A stretch of 64,000 nucleotides of DNA from PMP191F sp047602185 (GTDB taxonomy: Bacteria; Bacteroidota; Bacteroidia; Chitinophagales; Chitinophagaceae), in the NCBI GenBank assembly GCA_047602185.1, contig JASGHY010000001.1, positions 1,798,001 to 1,862,000 of the forward strand, in the 5' to 3' direction. Position 1 is the stretch's first letter. Each line of letters begins with the position of its first letter. The translations under genes were made by a program, and so were the position numbers. The notes under the pieces are model-generated. The model ran no database searches and was not told the DNA's origin. It worked only from the letters and a program-made list of their open reading frames with translations. Shown here piece after piece: positions 7,590 through 14,850 of the stretch.

Positions 7590-8843
7590 TTATTTAATTC
7601 CGAAAGCTTTCTTCACCTTATTCACGTAGTCCAGTTTCTCCCAGGTAAACAGTTCTACTTTTTTAGTAACTGTTTTTCCATCAGGTGCAGTGAAAGTTTT
7701 TTCAACGATCTCTGGTTTACGTCCCATGTGACCGTAAGCTGCAGTCTCACTGTAGATCGGGCTGCGCAGTTTCAGGCGCTGCTCAATAAAGTAAGGACGC
7801 ATATCAAATACTTCTGATACTATTTTAGAGATCTCGCCATCGCTCAGTTCTACTTTGGCAGTACCGTAGGTATTGATGTAAAGACCCATTGGTTTTGCTA
7901 CACCAATAGCGTAAGATACCTGTACCAGTACCTCATCGCATACACCGGCAGCTACCAGGTTCTTTGCAATGTGACGGGTAGCATAAGCAGCAGAACGGTC
8001 TACTTTGGAAGGATCTTTACCGCTGAATGCACCACCGCCGTGAGCACCTTTACCACCGTAAGTGTCTACGATGATCTTACGACCAGTTAAACCGGTATCA
8101 CCGTGAGGACCACCGATTACGAATTTACCGGTTGGGTTGATGTGATACTTGATATTGTCGTTAAACAGTTTAGCGTATTTTTTGTACTTAGATTTTACGC
8201 GGGGGATCAGGATGCTGATAATATCCTTTTTGATCTGCTCCTGCATCTTTTTCTCAGTATCAAAATCATCGTGCTGTGTAGATACTACGATAGCATCGAT
8301 ACGTACAGGTTTATTATTATCGTCATACTCCAGCGTTACCTGGCTTTTGGCATCAGGACGCAGGTATTTGATCTGTTTGTTCTCTCTTCTCAGTGCTGCC
8401 AGTTCCAACAGTAATTTATGCGCCAGGTCTAAGGCCAGGGGCATATAATCTTCAGTTTCGTTGGAAGCATAGCCAAACATCATACCCTGGTCACCGGCAC
8501 CTTGCTCTTCTTTTTTCTTTTTGTCTACACCCTGGTTAATATCAGCAGACTGCTCATGAATAGCAGAGAATACACCGCATGAATTGGCTTCAAACATGTA
8601 CTCGCTCTTAGTGTACCCGATCTTACGGATAACACCGCGTGCGATTTCCTGTACATCAAGATAGGCTTTGGATTTTACTTCACCTGCCAGAACCACCTGA
8701 CCGGTTGTCACCAATGTTTCACAAGCTACTTTAGACTGAGCGTCAAAAGCCAGGAAGTTATCAATGAGAGCATCGGAGATCTGGTCGGCAACTTTATCGG
8801 GATGGCCTTCAGAAACGCTCTCAGAAGTGAATAAATAAGGCAT
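7590..8843 (-). CDS. metK: S-adenosylmethionine synthase
   Basis: A 417-residue MetK that makes S-adenosylmethionine from ATP and methionine in the cytoplasm. Diagnostic motifs are present: GHPDKVADQISDA near residue 14 (ATP and metal binding), GAGDQGMMFGY in the loop region and GGGAFSGKD near residue 270. The length is slightly above the usual 380-400. The product feeds the SAM-dependent enzymes in the window (rlmB, trmN6, the radical SAM protein), and metE at 29.8 kb makes the methionine. The gene is monocistronic, with its own -7 element at 8891-8898 and terminator at 7534-7565. Confidence 0.98.
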   Translation of the reverse strand: MPYLFTSESVSEGHPDKVADQISDALIDNFLAFDAQSKVACETLVTTGQVVLAGEVKSKAYLDVQEIARGVIRKIGYTKSEYMFEANSCGVFSAIHEQSADINQGVDKKKKEEQGAGDQGMMFGYASNETEDYMPLALDLAHKLLLELAALRRENKQIKYLRPDAKSQVTLEYDDNNKPVRIDAIVVSTQHDDFDTEKKMQEQIKKDIISILIPRVKSKYKKYAKLFNDNIKYHINPTGKFVIGGPHGDTGLTGRKIIVDTYGGKGAHGGGAFSGKDPSKVDRSAAYATRHIAKNLVAAGVCDEVLVQVSYAIGVAKPMGLYINTYGTAKVELSDGEISKIVSEVFDMRPYFIEQRLKLRSPIYSETAAYGHMGRKPEIVEKTFTAPDGKTVTKKVELFTWEKLDYVNKVKKAFGIK

Positions 8844-8890
8844 GAAAGAATGGATTTAATTTATCTGAATTAATGGGTTAAAAACCGGGG

Positions 8891-8898
8891 CAAAGATA
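8891..8898 (-). promoter_or_regulatory. metK promoter -7 element (TATCTTTG)
   Basis: Read on the minus strand, TATCTTTG matches TAnnTTTG exactly. A TTG lies about 21 bases upstream as a possible -33 element. It leaves a leader of about 40 bases before the metK ATG. I saw no SAM-riboswitch core in this short leader. Confidence 0.6.
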
Positions 8899-9096
8899 AT
8901 TGTATGTAATTATATTTTACAAGAAATAATCCCCATTTAACCCGGCTTTTCCCCTGCTATCAATAGCTTCAGAGGATTCTACACCAGATCGGTAGACTAA
9001 TCAAATGACTACGCTGCCCTTTACAGCTATACTTACGCACCATTGCCCTCTACAGGGTCAAAGGCCGTAGTAGTATTAATCCGCCTTATTCCCGGC

Positions 9097-9909
9097 CTAT
9101 TTGGTCAGGTCGGCGTACAACTGTAAATAGTCAGTTAAGTCAGACTCCGCATTATAAGTAAGTACTTTTCTGCCCTTTACCTTGCCAAACTCATCAACCA
9201 GTTTTTTATCTACTTTATCGGCACCAAAAGTAATGGCATCGGCATAAGTAGCGCCGCCACGCAGCATGGCTATATTGTTGGCTTCTTTAAAAGGCTCAAG
9301 GTCTTTTTCCTTGATGTTGGGACTTACATTGGCCGTTTTGAGGAAATCGGCACCCAGCTTTTCTTTAAAACTGTTGTTACCAACAGTATAAATTACTTTG
9401 CTGTGAGCAAATACGGGCTCTTTTTTATAGGCCGTTTTTTGGTACAGGGGTACCAGGCCGGTCATCCAGCCGCTGCAGTGGATAATGTCGGGCGGCCATC
9501 CGAACTTTTTCACGGTTTCCAGGGCTCCTTTACAAAAGAACACTGTACGCAGGCCATTGTCGTCAAACCATTTTTCCTGCTCGTCGTGAAAAATATATTT
9601 TCTTTTAAAAAGATCTTCGTTATCCAGGAAATACACCTGCAAACGGGCGTTTGGCAGAGAAGCTACCTTGATCTGTAAGGGAAAATCATCATTATCAACC
9701 GATACATTAATACCTGACAAACGTACCACTTCGTGCAAACGATGGCGTCTTTCATTGATAACGCCAAACCTGGGCATAATGCAACGTACCTCGTATCCTG
9801 CTTCATTGGCTTTTATTGCTAACCGGTTTACAGTTTCTGAAAATTCTGTAAGTTCCAGGTAGGGGGACATTTCGTTAGCAATAAATAAAATTCTTTTCTT
9901 TGTCAGCAT
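9097..9909 (-). CDS. Glycogen/starch synthase catalytic-domain protein (single Rossmann half)
   Basis: A 270-residue protein corresponding to the N-terminal (GT5, Glyco_transf_5) half of glycogen synthase. It starts MLTKKRILFIANEMSPYLEL, similar to the 'ADP-glucose synthase' start, then has PPDIIHCSGWMTGLVPLY (the family's 'DIxHxHDW' strand) at about residues 140-160. The C-terminal GT-B half, which carries the usual sugar-nucleotide site, is absent, and its length fits a truncated family that I know from Bacteroidota, next to panC. Whether it is still an enzyme is open. The start at 9909 is used because the codons before it do not fit the family. It is divergent from panC. Confidence 0.8.
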   Translation of the reverse strand: MLTKKRILFIANEMSPYLELTEFSETVNRLAIKANEAGYEVRCIMPRFGVINERRHRLHEVVRLSGINVSVDNDDFPLQIKVASLPNARLQVYFLDNEDLFKRKYIFHDEQEKWFDDNGLRTVFFCKGALETVKKFGWPPDIIHCSGWMTGLVPLYQKTAYKKEPVFAHSKVIYTVGNNSFKEKLGADFLKTANVSPNIKEKDLEPFKEANNIAMLRGGATYADAITFGADKVDKKLVDEFGKVKGRKVLTYNAESDLTDYLQLYADLTK

Positions 9910-9951
9910 TATTGAAAAATTGGTTTGATACCCATTTTTAAAAACAGGGTG

Positions 9952-9959
9952 CAAAGTTA
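9952..9959 (-). promoter_or_regulatory. Promoter -7 element (TAACTTTG) for the glycogen-synthase-like gene
   Basis: TAACTTTG on the minus strand matches TAnnTTTG and lies 42 bases upstream of the ATG at 9909, in the 109-base divergent gap shared with panC. Confidence 0.55.
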
Positions 9960-10018
9960 AGGTATTTTATTGTAAAAGGGGGCGGTATGGCCCATCCCGT
10001 CCCTTTAAACGTGTTAAA

Positions 10019-10864
10019 ATGATTATTTTTAAAGAAGCCGCAGCGCTTGCCAGTTATCTCCAAAATCCCGAAAACCAGCAAAAAACCGTTGGATTTGTGC
10101 CCACCATGGGCGCTCTTCACCAGGGGCACCTGGCACTGATAGCCCAGGCCCACTCTCAAACGGATATCGTTATTTGCAGCATTTTCGTAAATCCTACCCA
10201 GTTCAACGATCCTGCCGACTACCAGAAATACCCCAACACCATCCCAAAGGATGTGGAACAATTAACGGAGGCCGGCACACAGGTATTGTTTCTGCCATCA
10301 GTACAGGAAATGTACCCCGCCGGTACCGCACAACTGGAACACTACGATCTTGGCTATCTTGAAACCGTACTGGAAGGAGCATTCCGTCCCGGTCATTTTC
10401 AAGGCGTATGCCAGGTAATGAGCCGCCTGCTGACAATGGTAAAACCCCATAAACTGTTTATGGGACAGAAGGATTACCAGCAATGCATGGTGGTGCAGCG
10501 CCTGTTGCAACTGATGCCACTGGATACGCAGCTTGTTATCTGCCCTACCATCCGCGAACAAAGCGGGCTTGCCATGAGCAGCAGAAATATGAGGCTGTCT
10601 GAAGAAGAAAGAAGCATTGCTCTTGCCATTTACCGGGCCCTAAGCCTTATAAAACAACAACTGCAACCCGGCCCACTTGCTACATTGAAGCAGCAGGCCA
10701 CCAGCCAGTTGCAGCAGGATGGCTTCAAAGTGGATTATGTGGAAATTGCAACAGCTAATAACCTTACCCTGGTAAGCGAATGGGATGGCAAACAGCCGCT
10801 GGTAGCATTGGTAGCTGCTTTTCTGAATGAAGTACGACTGATCGATAATATGATAATTACATAA
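10019..10864 (+). CDS. panC: Pantothenate synthetase (pantoate-beta-alanine ligase)
   Basis: A 281-residue PanC that condenses pantoate with beta-alanine using ATP to give pantothenate, the coenzyme A precursor. The nucleotidyltransferase signature is clear: GFVPTMGALHQGHLALI (HxGH-type motif HQGH) at residues 23-40, followed by SIFVNPTQFN and, later, the KMSKS-like region MSSRNMRLS. panD, which makes its beta-alanine substrate, lies about 250 bases downstream on the same strand. The gap between them contains degenerate repeat words, so they may form one loose operon. Confidence 0.97.
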   Translation: MIIFKEAAALASYLQNPENQQKTVGFVPTMGALHQGHLALIAQAHSQTDIVICSIFVNPTQFNDPADYQKYPNTIPKDVEQLTEAGTQVLFLPSVQEMYPAGTAQLEHYDLGYLETVLEGAFRPGHFQGVCQVMSRLLTMVKPHKLFMGQKDYQQCMVVQRLLQLMPLDTQLVICPTIREQSGLAMSSRNMRLSEEERSIALAIYRALSLIKQQLQPGPLATLKQQATSQLQQDGFKVDYVEIATANNLTLVSEWDGKQPLVALVAAFLNEVRLIDNMIIT

Positions 10865-10904
10865 GAACTGAAGTCCGAAATCAGCAGCATGGGTTCCGGA
10901 AATA

Positions 10905-10950
10905 CGGGGATTTTCAGACCTCCGGCCTCATGCTTCAGACTTCCTGCTTT
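10905..10950. repeat. Degenerate inverted-repeat word (TCAGACC/CTCATGCTTCAGAC)
   Basis: Contains CCTCATGCTTCAGACTTCC, the same word that forms both arms of the inverted repeat at 11463-11520. It lies in the panC-panD gap. Confidence 0.45.
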
Positions 10951-11112
10951 TCGTTTCGCTAAACTTTTATAGCTTGCACCCCGCAAAATGAGGTTTGACA
11001 GGAGCCAGGCATAAAGGAACCGGGTTTGAACATGACCGGGTTAAAAATTGTTATCCTTTAGGCTTGCCGGAACTTTCCTCTATTTTCAAATTATCTAATT
11101 TTCAAATTGTAT

Positions 11113-11457
11113 ATGGATATAGAAGTGTTGAAATCCAAAGTACACAGAGCTGTAATTACGGAAGCTAACCTCAATTATGTAGGCAGTTTAACGTTGGATG
11201 AGGACCTGATGGAAGCAGCCAATATGATTGAGAACGAAAAAGTGCAGATCGTAAACGTGAATAATGGTACCCGCATTGAAACATACCTCATAAAAGGCAA
11301 ACGTGGCTCCGGCGTATGCTGCCTCAACGGCCCGGCTGCAAGGCAGGGCGCTGTAGGCGACATTGTGATCGTGATCTCTTACGCCCGCATGGATTTTGAA
11401 AAAGCCAGGAGCTTTAAACCCTGGATCGTCTTCCCCAAGGATGGAAACAAACTGTAA
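11113..11457 (+). CDS. panD: Aspartate 1-decarboxylase precursor
   Basis: A 114-residue pyruvoyl enzyme that decarboxylates aspartate to beta-alanine for pantothenate synthesis. The self-cleavage site Gly24-Ser25 (YVGSLT) falls at the canonical position when the ATG at 11113 is used, which decides the start over a TTG at 11107. The catalytic region RIETYLIKGKRGSG and the conserved NGPAARQGAVGD near residue 75 are present. The length is normal for the family. The neighbour upstream is panC; a flippase-like membrane gene follows after 114 bases. Confidence 0.96.
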   Translation: MDIEVLKSKVHRAVITEANLNYVGSLTLDEDLMEAANMIENEKVQIVNVNNGTRIETYLIKGKRGSGVCCLNGPAARQGAVGDIVIVISYARMDFEKARSFKPWIVFPKDGNKL

Positions 11458-11462
11458 TAAAT

Positions 11463-11520
11463 GAGGTCTGAAGCATGAGAGCTGCAGAGATTGTTTTTTG
11501 AGCCCTCATACTTCAGACCC
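11463..11520. repeat. Imperfect inverted repeat between panD and the membrane gene
   Basis: GAGGTCTGAAGCATGAG is matched in inverse orientation by CTCATACTTCAGACC about 25 bases later. It is part of the same word family seen at 10905-10950. It could fold in the transcript but has no U-tract. Confidence 0.5.
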
Positions 11521-11571
11521 CTGACTTCCCGTTTTACCCTTACTTTTATCAATCAACCAACTCCCCTTACC

Positions 11572-12591
11572 ATGAATAAAAAACTTGTCAGTTATTTACA
11601 ATATGCATTGTTTTTAGGGCTGGCAATCTTCCTGGTATGGTGGTCCATCAAAAAGATCCCGGCCACACAATGGCCTGATATTAAAATGGCCATCAGCAAA
11701 GCCAGGTACTGGTTGGTTTTACCTGTAATGGGGTCTCTCCTCCTAAGCCATTACAGTCGTGCACTACGCTGGAAAATACTTATGGAGCCGCTGGGCTATA
11801 CTCCCCGCACCTCTAATACATACCTTGCCGTACTTATTGGCTATATGGCCAACCTGGCCTTTCCACGACTTGGAGAAGTGCTGAAATGTACTGTACTGGC
11901 CCGTTACGAAAAAGTACCGGCCGACAAGCTGGTAGGTACAATTGTGGCAGAAAGAGCTTTTGACGTAATATGTCTTGTAGTGGTGATCGCATTAGCTACC
12001 GTTACCCAGCTTGGTGTAATCGGAGATTATATGAGCAAACAGGTCAACGCTATCATAACTGAAAAAGCAAGCCAGTTGACCCCGGCTAAAATTACCATCC
12101 TGGTTACCGCCTTGCTTGTATTTATTGCAGGCGCCATCTTTGTATTTAAGAAGTTTTCGCATGTAGGCTTTATTCAAAAAATAAAAGGGATAATTGCAGG
12201 TATCTGGGGAGGCATCATCAGCGTACGTTACGTAAAGAAAAAAGGCTGGTTTATTTTCCACTCTGTTTTTATCTGGGCCATGTACCTGCTTAGCGTATGG
12301 CTCGGTTTTTACGCGCTGGAAGAAACATCCATATACGGATTGAAAGAGGCATTGTCTGTTTTATCAACCGGTAGCCTGGCAATGATAGTTCCTACACCGG
12401 GAGGACTTGGGGTTTATCATATTTTTGTTCAGCAAACACTGGCGCTTTATGGCCTGAATGATGGCATTGGCTTAGCTTTTGGATTGCTGATGTGGACAGT
12501 TCAATTTTTCCAGATGCTTGTTAGTGGTTTTGTTGCCTTAGCTTTGCTGCCGTATTTCAACAAACAACCAAAAGAAGTGATTCATGCGTAA
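11572..12591 (+). CDS. Lysylphosphatidylglycerol synthase-like TM region protein (flippase-like, UPF0104)
   Basis: A 339-residue polytopic membrane protein with about eight hydrophobic segments, of the family that includes the transmembrane half of MprF and related flippase-like proteins. Family landmarks are the HYSRALRWKILMEPLGYTP segment near residue 60, the GEVLKCTVLARYE stretch and the C-terminal VPTPGGLGVYH motif. The function is probably lipid translocation or export, but the substrate is unknown. The true start is the ATG at 11572 (MNKKLVSYLQ), since the upstream extension to 11491 crosses repeat DNA. It overlaps the start of rfaE2 by 8 bases, so the two are translationally coupled. 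Confidence 0.82.
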   Translation: MNKKLVSYLQYALFLGLAIFLVWWSIKKIPATQWPDIKMAISKARYWLVLPVMGSLLLSHYSRALRWKILMEPLGYTPRTSNTYLAVLIGYMANLAFPRLGEVLKCTVLARYEKVPADKLVGTIVAERAFDVICLVVVIALATVTQLGVIGDYMSKQVNAIITEKASQLTPAKITILVTALLVFIAGAIFVFKKFSHVGFIQKIKGIIAGIWGGIISVRYVKKKGWFIFHSVFIWAMYLLSVWLGFYALEETSIYGLKEALSVLSTGSLAMIVPTPGGLGVYHIFVQQTLALYGLNDGIGLAFGLLMWTVQFFQMLVSGFVALALLPYFNKQPKEVIHA

Positions 12592-13078
12592 TGTGATGGA
12601 TATTATTGAAAAGAAGATCTTAACGAAAGAACAGGCAGTACAAAGAATAGCGCAATGGAGAGTGATCAGCAAAAAAGTATCTTTTACAAACGGATGTTTT
12701 GATATTCTGCACCGCGGGCATATTTTCTCCCTATCACAGGCCGCACAGGAAGCAGACTTTCTTATTGTAGGCGTAAATTCTGATGCTTCTACCAAACGTT
12801 TAAAAGGCGAAGGACGCCCTGTAAACAACCAGGAATCACGTGCCTTGTTACTGGCCTCCCTGATGATGGTAGATGCCGTAGTGCTCTTTGACGAAGACAC
12901 CCCTCTCAACCTCATTACTACCCTGCTGCCGGACGTATTGGTAAAGGGTGGCGATTATACCTTAGAACAGATTGTAGGCGCTAAAGAAGTAATGGCCAAT
13001 GGTGGCCGCGTTGTTATCAATCCTATTGTACAGGGTTATTCAACTACGGGATTGATTGAGAAGATCCATAAGTTATAA
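12584..13078 (+). CDS. rfaE2: D-beta-D-heptose 1-phosphate adenylyltransferase-like nucleotidyltransferase
   Basis: A 164-residue cytidylyltransferase-fold protein that matches the C-terminal (E2) half of HldE/RfaE, which makes ADP-heptose for lipopolysaccharide. The nucleotide-binding signature TNGCFDILHRGHI (HxGH as HRGH) is at about residues 36-48, followed by GVNSDASTKRLKGEGRP and DVLVKGGDYT, which are typical of the family. Single-domain RfaE2 proteins occur widely in Bacteroidota. ADP-heptose is the usual product; the substrate here is inferred from the family. It begins 8 bases inside the flippase-like gene, and a terminator follows at 13121. Confidence 0.9.
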   Translation: MRNVMDIIEKKILTKEQAVQRIAQWRVISKKVSFTNGCFDILHRGHIFSLSQAAQEADFLIVGVNSDASTKRLKGEGRPVNNQESRALLLASLMMVDAVVLFDEDTPLNLITTLLPDVLVKGGDYTLEQIVGAKEVMANGGRVVINPIVQGYSTTGLIEKIHKL

Positions 13079-13120
13079 GTAGTAGGTTTTAAGTTATAGG
13101 TTAAAACCTGTACATCATAC

Positions 13121-13155
13121 AAACTTCACAGATAGTAACTGTGAAGTTTTTTTAT
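13121..13155 (+). terminator. Rho-independent terminator after rfaE2
   Basis: ACTTCACAG (13123-13131) pairs with CTGTGAAGT (13139-13147), a perfect 9-bp stem, followed by seven T. It closes the panC-panD-flippase-rfaE2 run. Confidence 0.85.
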
Positions 13156-13164
13156 TTTAGAGAT

Positions 13165-13643
13165 CCCCTGAAAAACTCAAGTAAGTACGAAATACGAAGT
13201 TAGAAGTACGGGGTGCAGAAATGTCGAATTACGAAGGGAAAGCTGAAGGCCCAACGCAGAACGCTTAACGCAAATACAAGGTGCGAGCGAAAGCAAGTTG
13301 ACAATTTGCAGTTATAGAAGAATGGTTTGATGGCTATATAGTTTGATTGTTATGGACGATAGCCATAGAACCATTTGACAATTCAGCCATTCTATTTTCA
13401 CGTTTGACTTTTCACGTTTGCCGATATTGCCGATTGCCGTCTGCCGATTCACGACTCACGATTTCGCAACCCGAACCTGCATCCAGTAACCTGTAACCGG
13501 CATCTGGTATCCGGTAACTGGCAACTTCTTATGATTGACCATTCACCATTGACTATTCACCTGCTTCTGCATCTCACGACTGACGATTCACGACTCACGA
13601 TTTTCATTCACTATTCACTATTGACTATTCACCTATAACATAA
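13165..13643. repeat. Modular intergenic repeat, copy 3 (long)
   Basis: Fills the convergent gap between rfaE2 and the DUF4294 gene. In order: AGTACGAAATACGAAGTTAG words, AACGCAGAACGCTTAACGC, a 115-base block around 13.31-13.43 kb (GGTTTGATGGCTATATAG...), TTTCACGTTTGACTTTTCACG, CGATTGCCGTCTGCCGATT, a CCTGTAACCGGCATCTGG run, and ATTGACCATTCACC words. The 115-base block is almost identical, inverted, to 20.62-20.74 kb. No coding signal is visible. Confidence 0.8.
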
Positions 13644-14297
13644 TTACATCCGGTACATCCTCTCCACCTCCAACACAATCTTTTCCATTTCCTGTTCGTC
13701 GCCATTGGCATTATAGGGCTGTTTCAGGTTGCTGTTGAAGAAAAAGGCTACTGTTTGCCATACACGGGCAGTAAAGCCTCCTTTATATTCTTTAATGATC
13801 TCGTAGCAGTTGTTACCCGTTTGCCTGTTGATGAGCTTCATCAGCACTTTACCCTGGTAAATAGATAGGTTCGTAAGCGGGTCGGCAAACTCTTTCTTCA
13901 GTTCTTTTTCACGGGTTTTGATATACTTTTTACGCTGTTCTTTATCTGTTACACCAGCCAGTTTAGCATTGATCTCATTGAGGATAATGCCTGCCTTACG
14001 GGCATAAGGATAGGTAACATAGATGGCATTGCGCAAACGCGTCCATTCTTCACGGCGCTTAAGCAGGTGTTTGGGATAGGGTGCTGTAACCCATTGCCAG
14101 CCCATATCCTGCCCGGGAATGATCTCTCCATCAATATACACTGCCGGTACCGGGATGGTATCATTGGGGCCCAGTGCGGGCATAGGAACATTCTTAAGGA
14201 TAGAATCGGGAATAACCTGCGCACGGGCAGATTGGGAAACGGTAACCACTACAATGGTCATTAATAAACAGTACAGTATATTTCTCCGTGCATCCAT
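13644..14297 (-). CDS. DUF4294 family protein (exported)
   Basis: A 217-residue protein with an N-terminal signal peptide (MDARRNILYCLLMTIVVVTV, cleavage near ARAQ). The body matches the DUF4294 family of Bacteroidota: RLRNAIYVTYPYARKAG, the Lys/Glu-rich EKELKKEFADPLTNL, QGKVLMKLINRQTGNNCYE and WQTVAFFF. The function is unknown. The family is often periplasmic. The gene is read leftwards, with its stop facing the repeat region, and is divergent from the peptide gene at 14522. The two signals (signal peptide and family spacing) support the ATG at 14297. Confidence 0.82.
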   Translation of the reverse strand: MDARRNILYCLLMTIVVVTVSQSARAQVIPDSILKNVPMPALGPNDTIPVPAVYIDGEIIPGQDMGWQWVTAPYPKHLLKRREEWTRLRNAIYVTYPYARKAGIILNEINAKLAGVTDKEQRKKYIKTREKELKKEFADPLTNLSIYQGKVLMKLINRQTGNNCYEIIKEYKGGFTARVWQTVAFFFNSNLKQPYNANGDEQEMEKIVLEVERMYRM

Positions 14298-14521
14298 ATT
14301 CCGGGAGCTGGCGCTACCGGCATCTAAAATAGCAATTATTCCTGTTAAATTCTACAAACGGCTGAAATGTATCGACGGTTCACCGGTCAACAAAATGTTA
14401 AATGTTTCTAAATGAAGATTGTTCAATGGTAATCATTCATAGAAAAAGTGCCTATTTTATTGATAGCAACCTTTTTGTAGATTTAAGAAGCATCCTTTTC
14501 TACAAACTTAAATCTTACATT

Positions 14522-14773
14522 ATGAAGAAACTCCTGGCATTGGGTAAAGCATTAAACCGGGCTACGCAGAAGCAGATCACCGGCGGCCTTTCTTACGCAG
14601 CTGCATGCGCACAGATCCAGCCTGATTGCGTGGCAGTATATTGCTCACCTGTTGTTTTCAATGTTCTTTGTGGCCCGGGTAGTACCTCCTCTTACTGCAC
14701 CATCCTGTTTGGAGGTGGGTATTCCTGTGCCTGTCCTCCGGACGGTGTTCCTGCAGGTTGCACCACCGCTTAA
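14522..14773 (+). CDS. Double-glycine leader, cysteine-rich secreted peptide
   Basis: An 83-residue peptide starting MKKLLALGKALNRATQKQIT, with Gly21-Gly22 directly before a putative mature part. The leader resembles the double-glycine (GG) leaders of Bacteroidota bacteriocin-like peptides, cleaved by a C39-peptidase ABC exporter. The mature 61 residues have eight cysteines (29, 36, 41, 50, 59, 69, 71, 80), hinting at four disulfides or modification. No exporter or modifying enzyme lies nearby in the window. I chose the ATG at 14522 because the longer frame to 14402 would bury the leader. A shared terminator follows at 14801. Its biological role, for example bacteriocin or signal, is inferred. 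Confidence 0.65.
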   Translation: MKKLLALGKALNRATQKQITGGLSYAAACAQIQPDCVAVYCSPVVFNVLCGPGSTSSYCTILFGGGYSCACPPDGVPAGCTTA

Positions 14774-14800
14774 GCAGTTCTACCAGTTTAATTGAAATAA

Positions 14801-14827
14801 AAATGGCAGCCTTAAGGGCTGCCATTT
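14801..14827. terminator. Bidirectional terminator between the peptide gene and ccmF
   Basis: Perfect stem AAATGGCAGCC/GGCTGCCATTT (14801-14811 with 14817-14827), flanked by A- and T-rich ends. It serves both converging genes. Confidence 0.85.
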
Positions 14828-14850
14828 ACGATTGAATCAGGTTACGATTG

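Noticed and set aside
8844..9096. SAM riboswitch in front of metK
   Set aside because: The leader is only about 45 bases and shows no SAM-riboswitch core.
13165..13643. Small genes in the repeat region
   Set aside because: No start with a plausible protein and repeat words dominate.
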